Shown here piece by piece: positions 42,785 to 49,682 of a stretch of DNA of 57,626 bases. How positions within the stretch are numbered: the first letter of the stretch is position 1; each line of letters opens with the position of its first letter. The translations under genes and the position numbers were made by a program. The notes under the pieces are model-generated. The model made no database searches. It was not told the origin of the DNA and saw only the letters and a list, made by a program, of their open reading frames with translations. Source of the stretch: Thiotrichaceae bacterium (GTDB lineage: Bacteria > Pseudomonadota > Gammaproteobacteria > Beggiatoales > Beggiatoaceae). The stretch lies in contig JAOZSV010000010.1 of the NCBI GenBank assembly GCA_029939505.1, positions 1 through 57,626 on the forward strand, written 5' to 3'.

Positions 42785-42827
42785 TTCGAGGCTAAAGTTT
42801 TTTCTTCAAAAAAACTTTAGCCTCGAA
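42785..42827. repeat. TTCGAGG hairpin inserted in a CTCGTTCCC repeat
   Basis: TTCGAGGCTAAAG...CTTTAGCCTCGAA interrupts CTCGTTCCC / TTCTATTTGGGAATGCC, which in other copies reads CTCGTTCCCAAATTCTATTT. The empty and filled sites are therefore both visible in the window. Confidence 0.88.
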
Positions 42828-42935
42828 TTCTATTTGGGAATGCCTTCCCCAACGCTCCGCGTCGAGCGTAGAATTGTAGGGTGGGTAGAGCGAAAGCGAA
42901 ACCCACCTTTCTAACAATGAAAATGAGTTTAACAA

Positions 42936-43169
42936 ATGCATTTTGAAGTCATTGGAAAAATTACAAATATTGAAACCATTGCGATTAATCATTCTATAAG
43001 AGAATTAGCTCGTTTGAGAGAACAGTATGGTGCAGGACATTGGCGCAAACTTAAAGGTGTTGCTACCATTATCCTTTCTAATCATAATCTGCGCCAAGCT
43101 GAAGTACATTGGTATGAAGCGCACGGAATTGGAAAGAAAAAAATGAAAATTAAGAAATTTTTAGACTAA
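42936..43169 (+). CDS. Small conserved protein, first of a pair
   Basis: This 77-residue basic protein has core phrases NIETIAINHSIRELARLREQYG, HWRKLKGVATI and VHWYEAHGIGKKKMKIKKFL. I recall the pattern ...WRKLKG.A..RL..G....AE.HWYEAHGIG... from cyanobacterial and green sulfur bacterial genes that precede a second small acidic gene, as here. The function is unknown. It ends 5 bases before the next start. Confidence 0.8.
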   Translation: MHFEVIGKITNIETIAINHSIRELARLREQYGAGHWRKLKGVATIILSNHNLRQAEVHWYEAHGIGKKKMKIKKFLD

Positions 43170-43174
43170 AAATT

Positions 43175-43438
43175 ATGAAAAAGAATATCATGCCATTTGT
43201 TATTTGTACTCACAATGATGATTGTGATGATTTAGAACGGCTTAAAATTTACCAAACTCTACCTGACGATTCAGCAGCTAAAGATGGTTACATAAGAGTC
43301 ATTGACGAGTCTGGCGAAGATTACTTGTATCCCGAAAATCATTTTATTTTGTTCAAATTTCCCGATACAGTAGAACAAGAAATATTAGCGGTGTATGACA
43401 TGAAGCATCATCAACAAAGCCATAGCCAGCAAGCGTAG
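43175..43438 (+). CDS. Small conserved protein, second of a pair
   Basis: This 87-residue acidic protein reads FVICTHNDDCDDLERLKIYQTLPDDSAAKDGYIRVIDESGEDYLYPENHF, an all-beta SH3-like pattern common in short proteins next to the preceding family. Basic-acidic pairing suggests that they bind each other; toxin-antitoxin behaviour is possible but unproved. The last residues HHQQSHSQQA run into repeat sequence, so the C-terminus may be altered. Confidence 0.8.
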   Translation: MKKNIMPFVICTHNDDCDDLERLKIYQTLPDDSAAKDGYIRVIDESGEDYLYPENHFILFKFPDTVEQEILAVYDMKHHQQSHSQQA

Positions 43439-43585
43439 CCATGTAGGTGGGCAAACGTCCTTTTGTTTGCCCACCATTTCTCGTTCCAAAATTCTATTTT
43501 GGAATGTCTTCCCAGACGCTCCGCGTCGAATTGGTGAATTGGATTGTAGAATAAAACCCACCTTTTTTGACTGTGGAGATATTTT

Positions 43586-43684
43586 ATGCAGCCTATATTT
43601 GCAGATTATGTTGCCAGCATTGCCGATTTTAAGCAAAATGCTGATAGCGTTTTAGAACAAGCTCAAATTGAGAGAAATTTTTGA
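43586..43684 (+). pseudogene. 5' fragment of a phd antitoxin gene
   Basis: It encodes QPIFADYVASIADFKQNADS and VLEQAQ, identical to the start of the complete antitoxin at 47705, then IERNF and a stop. The shared stretch includes the leader GGTGGAGATATTTT. No RelE gene follows here. Confidence 0.88.
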
Positions 43685-43716
43685 CTTTCCAGATAAATAA
43701 TAGAGTTTAACAATTT

Positions 43717-44019
43717 ATGACACATAGAGGTAGAATACAAGCTCAAGGCGGTGGTATAGAAGAGTCGGTTTCTTGGTGTCAAAATGAAACACCGCCGACA
43801 AAAACAGAAGGGCTTGAAATGATTAACCTTCTTGAAAACCGTTTAAATCCCAGTGAGGTCAAAATCAGAGCAAAAGCATTTGAGAAAGCGAGAGTATTTA
43901 TTAAGAAGGCAGCTGATAATGGTGGAGTTGATGCACAAGTCTCAAAATCTTTTCGAGTTAAAGCGACAAAAGACATAAGAATTGATATTGAAGTGATAAC
44001 GGGCAGGGCATTTATCTAA
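43717..44019 (+). CDS. Unknown protein, first of a coupled pair
   Basis: This 100-residue protein has parts THRGRIQAQGGGIEESVSW, TPPTKTEGLEMINLL, VFIKKAADNGGVDAQVSKSF and KATKDIRIDIEVITGRAFI. I do not recognise the family. Its stop shares one base with the start of the next gene (TAATG), so the two are coupled. The Gly-rich N-terminus and the conserved-looking C-terminal strand pattern suggest a small folded domain. Confidence 0.75.
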   Translation: MTHRGRIQAQGGGIEESVSWCQNETPPTKTEGLEMINLLENRLNPSEVKIRAKAFEKARVFIKKAADNGGVDAQVSKSFRVKATKDIRIDIEVITGRAFI

Positions 44020-44660
44020 TGGTACATTATTTATTTGAAAATTTTTTAGAAGAACAGAATGTTTACATTCGTAACGTTGACTATTGGCAAAAAACGGTGA
44101 AAGCAATTGTTGATTCTAAACAACATAAGCCCTTTTCCGAATATTTGAATACCGATTTTGCCAACGGTACGGCATTTTTCGATGGTAATCCTATTTTTCA
44201 AGCCGTCTTTGAGAAAGAAAACAAAGCCATCAGAATAATACAAGAAGAATCTGAGAGCCATGAGGTAGAAATTTCAGCTTGGTTAAATACAATTGAAATA
44301 AAAGATGAAACCATAACCGAATTAGTGATTGCCCTGGAACTTTCAAAGGAATCTCAAGAAATAGCTGAAGATTTGATAAAAGCTTGGATAGTCAGAAATG
44401 TCAGCACGATTGAAATGCAATCCTTGATAGATCACTTGGATAAAAAGATTGCTCAAGATACTGATACCCCAAAAATAAAAATGATTTTACAAGAAGCCTT
44501 ATCTATGAATTCTTATGAAAAGGCAATAATAGCCCATTATTTAATTTCAAGCATAGATAAAGAGGTTGATCAAGAATGGTTAAAACTCGCTGAGACCAAA
44601 TTAGAAAGCGATAAGGTTAATCATATCGGAACGCATTATAAAGAACAGCACGTTGGTTAG
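44019..44660 (+). CDS. Unknown helical protein, second of a coupled pair
   Basis: This 213-residue protein is acidic and mostly helical, without membrane segments or a known motif. Notable phrases are VHYLFENFLEEQNVYIRNVDYW, FANGTAFFDGNPIFQAV and a repeated helical part ELSKESQEIAEDLIKAWI. It is translationally coupled to the preceding gene. Position within a block of defence and toxin-antitoxin cassettes suggests a related role, but nothing in the sequence proves it. Confidence 0.75.
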   Translation: MVHYLFENFLEEQNVYIRNVDYWQKTVKAIVDSKQHKPFSEYLNTDFANGTAFFDGNPIFQAVFEKENKAIRIIQEESESHEVEISAWLNTIEIKDETITELVIALELSKESQEIAEDLIKAWIVRNVSTIEMQSLIDHLDKKIAQDTDTPKIKMILQEALSMNSYEKAIIAHYLISSIDKEVDQEWLKLAETKLESDKVNHIGTHYKEQHVG

Positions 44661-45149
44661 CCATGTAGGGTGGGCAACATCTTTTCGTTGCCCACCATTT
44701 GGTTGTTATAACTCGTAAGCCGCATCTGTCTGATTAATAAATGGTAATTCGTAGGGTGCGCGATAGCGTCATGCACCTTAACAGACGCAATTTAACCAAC
44801 GTTTTTTATGGGTCAATTTGGTGTATGACGCTTCGCTTATACACCCGACGAAGGAGCGAAACCCATCATTTCGTTCTCTTTCTATTGACTTTCCTCGCTG
44901 CTGAACTCGTAAGCAAGCGTAGGGTGGGTGCGCCAAGCAAGCTAAATGTTGAATTGTAGCAAGCGTAGGAGCGAAGCGGAAACCCACCATTTCTCAATTA
45001 ATATAAAATGGTTGCGGTGGTTTTAGTAGGGTAGGGTGGGTTTCGCGAAAGCGAAACCCACCTTTTCTTTCTAATGAATGGTGGGTTTCGTACCTCTATC
45101 GGGTTCCCTACACTGGCTTTTTTAATTGAATTTCAGGATATAAATAATA
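44661..45149. repeat. Repeat block with long repeat R copy 2 and GTAGGGTGGG palindromes
   Basis: Copy 2 of R spans 44708-44914. GTAGGGTGGGT...ACCCACC palindromes lie at about 44928-44990 and 45029-45065. The duplicated PIN leader (CTGGCTTTTTTAATTGAATT) begins at about 45113. No gene is seen. Confidence 0.8.
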
Positions 45150-45623
45150 ATGATTCAAACCTATTATATTGAGACAAGTATTCCAAGTTATTATTATGAA
45201 ACACGTACCGATACTCGAATCAAAGCCATGCAAGAATGGACAAAACAATGGTGGGATTTACCCAAGCAAGATTGTTTTATACGAATTGGTTTTCCGGTAA
45301 TCGCGGAACTATTAGAGGCTCCTTATCCAAAAAATAAAAATTGTTTAGAACTGCTAGAGAATATACCAGTATTAGAGTATACTGAAGAAATTGATGAAAT
45401 TGTTACCACTTATATTAAACATAAAATTATGCATAATGAAGCGATGGGAGATGCGGTACATCTTGCTTTTGCTTCATATTACAAGTGCGATTTTTTGGTG
45501 ACCTGGAATTCTAAGCATATTGCCAATGCAAACAAATTTGACCATATAGCTAGAATCAATGGTTTATTAGGATTATTTAATCCTAAATTGGTTACACCAT
45601 TTCAATTGCTATACAAAGAGTGA
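45150..45623 (+). CDS. PIN-domain-like toxin
   Basis: This predicted ribonuclease of 157 residues has an N-terminal YYIETSIPSYYYE (the first acidic residue of a PIN site), ILEYTEEIDEIV, and GDAVHLAFASYYKCDFLVTWNSKHIANA holding the later Asp and the TWN/H motif of VapC-like proteins. A small ORF that looks like its partner follows. It is the intact version of the fragment at 39709. Confidence 0.88.
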   Translation: MIQTYYIETSIPSYYYETRTDTRIKAMQEWTKQWWDLPKQDCFIRIGFPVIAELLEAPYPKNKNCLELLENIPVLEYTEEIDEIVTTYIKHKIMHNEAMGDAVHLAFASYYKCDFLVTWNSKHIANANKFDHIARINGLLGLFNPKLVTPFQLLYKE

Positions 45624-45637
45624 CAATAAGGAGAATA

Positions 45638-45802
45638 ATGATGAATAAAGATATTGAAGGTATTGATTGGCTAAGAGAAATCAGAAAAAAAATGGCTGAT
45701 AAGTATCATAATGATCCAAAAATAATGGGTGATTATTATAGACGTATTCAAAAACAGTATCAACATAGAATCATTTCTGGTTCGTCGGCACATATTCGTT
45801 GA
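45638..45802 (+). CDS. Small partner protein of the PIN toxin
   Basis: This protein of about 54 residues starts at the first of two adjacent ATGs, after AAGGAGA. It is charged and helical (GIDWLREIRKKMADKYHNDP, MGDYYRRIQKQYQHR), as in short antitoxins found beside this PIN type. The tail ISGSSAHIR continues up to the atpA-tail repeat and may be altered by it. Confidence 0.75.
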   Translation: MMNKDIEGIDWLREIRKKMADKYHNDPKIMGDYYRRIQKQYQHRIISGSSAHIR

Positions 45803-45812
45803 ATTGTCTGGC

Positions 45813-45964
45813 TTTGAAAGTGCCCTGCACAGCTACATGCGATCCAGCCAGGCAGCACTTTTAGCCAAGATTAATGAAAAGGGTGATTATAATGATGAGA
45901 TCGCCAATAGCCTAAAAGCGGCTTTGGAAGATTTTAAGACGAATCATAGTTATTAGTAAAGTAG
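45813..45964 (+). pseudogene. Duplicated atpA 3' end (right copy of the 152-bp repeat)
   Basis: It encodes [20 protein letters not shown] and the rest of the atpA C-terminus to DFKTNHSY and stop, in the same orientation as atpA. There is no upstream part of atpA and no atpG downstream. About 97 percent identical to 39031-39182 by eye. Confidence 0.93.
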
Positions 45965-46261
45965 TAAAGTAGGGTGGGTAGAGCGAAAGCGAAACCCACC
46001 TTTTCTAATAATGAATTGTGGGTTTCGTACCTCTACCCACCCTACGCTGGCTCAACTGTGCCTATCAAAAATTTTAAAAAATGTTAGCCGAGATGTTATA
46101 ATAGCAAAAGTAATGGAAATATTAATTTTACAGTAATGGTATTTCATAACATACAACCTCATTCTTTGGTGGCTGATTAAGGAAAAATTCCATTTTGATA
46201 GCCAAGGTCCACGAAAGAAGAAATGTGGTATGTCCCCTTTTTTAATATCGACGAGGTAATT
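45965..46261. repeat. GTAGGGTGGG palindrome and AT-rich spacer
   Basis: GTAGGGTGGGTAGAGCGAAA pairs with GGTTTCGTACCTCTACCCACCCTAC over about 45968-46050. The rest to 46261 shows no gene; it should contain the promoter of the CoiA-like gene. Confidence 0.7.
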
Positions 46262-46894
46262 ATGGCATTTACAGCAATCCACAAAAAATCAGATACTAAA
46301 ATAAACATACTTAAATACGGAAAAAACCCAAAAGCCGATTTATTTGAAAGATTTAAAGATAGTTTTGAGTTTGTTTGTGGTTATTGCGGAGGAAAAATGC
46401 ACATTCGTGAACCACATGTATATCGCCCTCATTTTGCACACATGCCTAGTACGAAAGAATGTAGTATGTACGAAGAATGGCATGTAGATAAAAGACACTA
46501 TGAAAGTAGGGAACACGCAGAGGCTGTTGAGAAAGTTATAAAAACACTAAAATCACAACATAAAAGTTATTATGCGAATGCTGATATAGATGTGGAATAT
46601 TCAATTCCAATGGATTATCGCCCTAAAGGGCGTGTGGCTGATATATTTGTTAAACTTTACACAGGCGATACGATTATTCATGAAGTTCAGTTAGCTCGAA
46701 TAACGCAGAACGAAATCCAGCAGAGAACAAAAGATTATGAGCAAGCAGAAGTTTCACAAGTCATCTGGTGGCTCGGAGAAAACGCGGCAACCGAAGAAAT
46801 CAAATCTTACTTTTACGATACGACAGGATGCTGTAACACACTCCATTTTACTAAAGGTTATAAAGAAGACTATTCGATGCAATTTGACGAGTGA
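46262..46894 (+). CDS. CoiA-like competence/nuclease protein
   Basis: This protein of about 210 residues begins AFTAIHKKSDTKINILKYG. It has a Cys pair FVCGYCGGKMHIREP followed by HFAHMP (zinc-finger-like head of CoiA). A nuclease core follows: HAEAVEKVIKTL, then RPKGRVADIFVKL, then IIHEVQLARIT, that is Asp...Glu-x-Gln of a PD-(D/E)XK fold. ATG 46262 follows GAGGTAATT. The frame closes at 46894, but a different frame continues with protein-like sequence to 47177, so the original gene may have been longer. Confidence 0.8.
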   Translation: MAFTAIHKKSDTKINILKYGKNPKADLFERFKDSFEFVCGYCGGKMHIREPHVYRPHFAHMPSTKECSMYEEWHVDKRHYESREHAEAVEKVIKTLKSQHKSYYANADIDVEYSIPMDYRPKGRVADIFVKLYTGDTIIHEVQLARITQNEIQQRTKDYEQAEVSQVIWWLGENAATEEIKSYFYDTTGCCNTLHFTKGYKEDYSMQFDE

Positions 46895-47177
46895 ATATAT
46901 TGAGTTGGAAGTATTTGAGCATCTTCAAAAAAAGCCTTTATTAACAAATCAGAACTTCCAACTTTTTACTGTAAAATCAATACAAAATACTCTGCAATTA
47001 AATATAATTGCAAGAAAATATGTTGTTCCAATAAATATAACCGCAAAAAAATATGTTGTTTCAGATGAAGCTAGAGATTATATCAGAAACTGGAATAAAT
47101 TTTGTAAACCACAATTGAGTGACAAAATTCTTTGCCCAAAATATTCCGATTTTTCCAAACTAGACTATGAAGTCTAA
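46885..47177 (+). pseudogene. Probable frameshifted continuation of the CoiA-like gene
   Basis: In the next frame one reads TSEYIELEVFEHLQKKPLLT, then QLFTVKSIQNTLQLNIIARK, then YVVSDEARDYIRNWNKFC, a charged, natural-looking sequence with no start codon of its own. It could be the C-terminal part of the CoiA-like protein after a one-base shift, or an unrelated fragment. Confidence 0.5.
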
Positions 47178-47180
47178 ACT

Positions 47181-47704
47181 ATAACTCGTAAGCCGCATCT
47201 GTCTGATTAATAAATGGTAATTCGTCGGGTGCATAAGCGATAGCGTCATGCACCTTAACAGACGCAATTTAACCAACGTTTTTTATGGGTCAATTTGGTG
47301 TATGACGCTTCGCTTATACACCCGACGAAGGAGCGAAATCCATCATTTCCTCGTTCCCAAATTCTATTTGGGAATGCCTTCCACGACGCTCCGCGTAGAA
47401 TTGTAGGGTGGGTAGATGCGCTCTTTAACGAATTAGGGTATCGACTCCGAAGGAGTCTATGCCAAAATAACGACATAAGGATTATGATCCATGCTTCGTT
47501 ATCAGCAACTACTCATCGCCGCCAACACTTGTTTCATTATGAAATGGCACGGCATTTATTGAATCACGCCATTGCTAAAACGCGGCAAAATTATCCTTTT
47601 TCCTCGTTCCCAAATTCTATTTGGGAATGCCCTCCCAGACAGACGTTCTGCGTCGAATTGTAGAATTATATTATAGAGTACTTTTTTAACGGTGGAGATA
47701 TTTT
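47181..47704. repeat. Long repeat R copy 3, CTCGTTCCCAAATT repeats and a gene scrap
   Basis: R copy 3 spans 47181-47349. It runs into CTCGTTCCCAAATTCTATTT (47350) and GTAGGGTGGGTAGATGCGCT (47403). A short stretch near 47487-47600 (HASLSATTHRRQHLFHYEMA in one frame) looks like a coding scrap with no identifiable gene. Another CTCGTTCCCAAATTCTATTT lies at about 47603. Confidence 0.75.
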
Positions 47705-47956
47705 ATGCAGCCTATATTTGCAGATTATGTTGCCAGCATTGCCGATTTTAAGCAAAATGCTGATAGCGTTTTAGAACAAGCTCAAACCGCTCGCGTGGTT
47801 ATTCTCATTCATAACCAACCTTCTAGTTACCTTATCCCAGCGACGGAATATGAGGCATTGTTAGAACGTTTAGAAGATGATGAATTGGGTTTATTAGTCA
47901 AGGAAAGAATGGCAGAAAAAGCACAAGCGATTGAGGTATCTATTAATGACTTATAA
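47705..47956 (+). CDS. Phd/YefM-type antitoxin
   Basis: This 83-residue antitoxin has the DNA-binding beta-helix head and the family phrase VVILIHNQPSSYLIPATEYEALLE (about 34-57). It overlaps the RelE-type toxin gene by 11 bases. A truncated twin lies at 43586. Confidence 0.92.
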   Translation: MQPIFADYVASIADFKQNADSVLEQAQTARVVILIHNQPSSYLIPATEYEALLERLEDDELGLLVKERMAEKAQAIEVSINDL

Positions 47957-48233
47957 CCTTAAATTTCTGCCGAGTGCTTTAAAAGAATGGGAAAATTTGA
48001 ATAACAATATTAAACCCTTATTCAAAAAAAAGTTACAAGAACGCCTAGAAAACCCCAATGTTCCCGCTAGTCGCTTACGTGGTTTTGAAAATCATTATAA
48101 AATTAAACTGAAAAAAGCGGGTTTTCGTTTAGTTTACGAAGTTTTAGATGATGAAAAAAGTCTATTGGTAATAGCGGTGGGAAAAAGGGAAGATAATCTT
48201 GTTTATAGAAAAGCACAGGAACGTTCAAAATAG
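47946..48233 (+). CDS. RelE/ParE-type toxin
   Basis: This 95-residue toxin has NLKFLPSALKEWENLNNNIK, RLRGFENHYKIKLKKAGFRL and VYEVLDDEKSLLVIAVGKRE, typical of RelE mRNA interferases. I take ATG 47946, inside the end of the antitoxin gene, as usual for coupled pairs; the ORF extends a few codons upstream. Confidence 0.92.
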   Translation: MTYNLKFLPSALKEWENLNNNIKPLFKKKLQERLENPNVPASRLRGFENHYKIKLKKAGFRLVYEVLDDEKSLLVIAVGKREDNLVYRKAQERSK

Positions 48234-48379
48234 CCATCCATGTAGCAAGCGTAGGGTGGGTAGTAAAGTAGGGTGGGTAGAAGTGAAACGGAAACCCACC
48301 ATTCATTAGCGAGCGTAGGGTGGGTAGCCTGGTAGGGTGGGCAACATCTTTCCTCGTTCCCAAATTCTATTTGGGAATG
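48234..48379. repeat. GTAGGGTGGG repeats and a CTCGTTCCCAAATT unit
   Basis: Three head-to-tail GTAGGGTGGGTAG units (about 48250-48340) are followed by CTCGTTCCCAAATTCTATTT at about 48355-48374. The putative group II intron remnant begins directly after TTGGGAATG. Confidence 0.75.
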
Positions 48380-48600
48380 GTGCGCCCATGAAGGCGTTTT
48401 ATCAGCATGGTGAAAGTCCATGTCAAAGTATATCATAAACTTTGTAGTCGAAAGTAACTGCGTCATAGCGATATGAGGTGGAGAGCAACTGGAGACGAAA
48501 TTTCAGTCCGTCGGTTAACGAACTCGATTCGGCTGAATACAGTGACGAGCTTGCCGTTCCTTGGCGAAGTCTGAAACTCATCAATTACGCTACTTATGAT
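48380..48600 (+). mobile_element. Probable 5' remnant of a group II intron (domain I)
   Basis: It starts GTGCGCCCATGAAGGCG, matching the GUGCGCCC/GUGYG start of bacterial group II introns, and continues with ATGGTGAAAGTCCATG, GTCGAAAGTAACTGCGTC, GGAGAGCAACTGGAGACG and TTCAGTCCGTCGGTTAACG, a GC-balanced structured stretch unlike its surroundings. It follows immediately after a palindromic repeat. No reverse transcriptase or domain V is present, so it is a dead fragment. Confidence 0.5.
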
Positions 48601-48602
48601 GG

Positions 48603-48986
48603 TTAAAGCGATAATTGGACTGTATAAAGTACCCTATCTAATTTCCTTAATTCCGCCCTCGCTTTAGTCTCATTTAATTGAGACGCAATATGACCTAAAT
48701 TATGGATGGGTATCTTATCCCAACGAATTGTTGCCCAATCCAATAATGCTTGTTTAACCGATTGTGGATTATTTTGTTCACAAGCCTGTTTTAACACTTT
48801 ACGTGCCATTCTTAGATTTTGAAGTTGGGTTGAGTCAATCGGCGAAGTGGAAACAGAACTTGGTTTACGTTGTCTCCACCACGCGATTAATGTTATTATC
48901 CAAACCACTCCTAAACCAATTTTGTGGAAAACGATGTGATATATTTTTATTATCTTATTGGAAAAACAGTGTGCCGTTGCACCAAA
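48603..48986 (-). pseudogene. 3' fragment of a batD-like gene (copy 1)
   Basis: On the minus strand it encodes a membrane helix (GLGVVWIITLIAWWRQRK) followed by LRMARKVLKQACEQNNPQSV, ALLDWATIRWDKIP, HNLGHIASQLNET and LRKLDRVLYTVQ, the usual C-terminus of BatD proteins. The large N-terminal part is missing. The stretch 48690-48986 is repeated at 50963-51250. Confidence 0.8.
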
Positions 48987-49024
48987 GTTGCCCACCCTAC
49001 CTGGCTACCTGACTCATTTCGCGT

Positions 49025-49681
49025 TTATGTGTCCATATTTTCTAAAAAGGTCTCTAAAATGTGATCAAGTGCATTTAATCCTTGTAATAATAAGGAAATA
49101 TTATCATACTCATGTTTTGGACTTCTCTGGTATTGAGTTCCAAACATTGATAAATGAGCCATTTCTCCCCGTGTTTTGCCAAAAGTATCCATATTGGTTA
49201 ACCACAAGATATCTAAATCATTTGCCTCAACACCAATTGGAAGCAAAAGATGTAATAAATTTTCCTCTTTGATACCATGATTATTATTTAAAACCTCATG
49301 AAATGCTCTCGTAGCTATATTAATCCGTTCGGTTAGGCTTAGTTTTTTATCCCATTCTTTTTGCTGGGCCGCTTTGGCGGGTTTTAAAGAAGGCGCTGGT
49401 TTTTCCATTTCCCGCCCAGAAAATGCCAAAATAGCTAAAAGAGGTTTGCTCACTTTCTGGTCATTTTTCCAGATTTTATTGGCTTGATGTACTACTTCTT
49501 TAACACGATCTTCAAGAAAAGATTCTATTTCAGCGTGAGCTAAAACAAGGTAAGCTCTTACCCGAGTGTATGTTTCTTCTTCTGGAGATATTGCGGAACC
49601 ATCCAGTTTGTCTAGCAATAGGTGCCTACGAAGTAAGCCAAGTGCTTTGCCTAACTGTTGATATCTTTCTGACGAATCCAT
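49025..49681 (-). CDS. HEPN-domain protein (MAE_28990-like)
   Basis: This protein of 218 residues is probably a metal-independent ribonuclease or its regulated form. It has RAYLVLAHAEIESFLEDRV, typical of MAE_28990/RiboL-PSP HEPN proteins, and the catalytic R-x4-H as RGEMAH. ATG 49681 is one base after the stop of the DUF262 gene and has GGAGG inside that gene's end, so translation is coupled. HEPN and DUF262 pairs are known from defence islands. Confidence 0.85.
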   Translation of the reverse strand: MDSSERYQQLGKALGLLRRHLLLDKLDGSAISPEEETYTRVRAYLVLAHAEIESFLEDRVKEVVHQANKIWKNDQKVSKPLLAILAFSGREMEKPAPSLKPAKAAQQKEWDKKLSLTERINIATRAFHEVLNNNHGIKEENLLHLLLPIGVEANDLDILWLTNMDTFGKTRGEMAHLSMFGTQYQRSPKHEYDNISLLLQGLNALDHILETFLENMDT

Positions 49682-49682
49682 C

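Noticed and set aside
46223-46261. Upstream start for the CoiA-like gene
   Set aside because: ATG 46262 has GAGGTAATT directly before it; the upstream codons show no family similarity.
47295-47663. 122-residue ORF on the plus strand
   Set aside because: It is mostly long repeat R and CTCGTTCCC repeat text; only a short central part could be a gene scrap.
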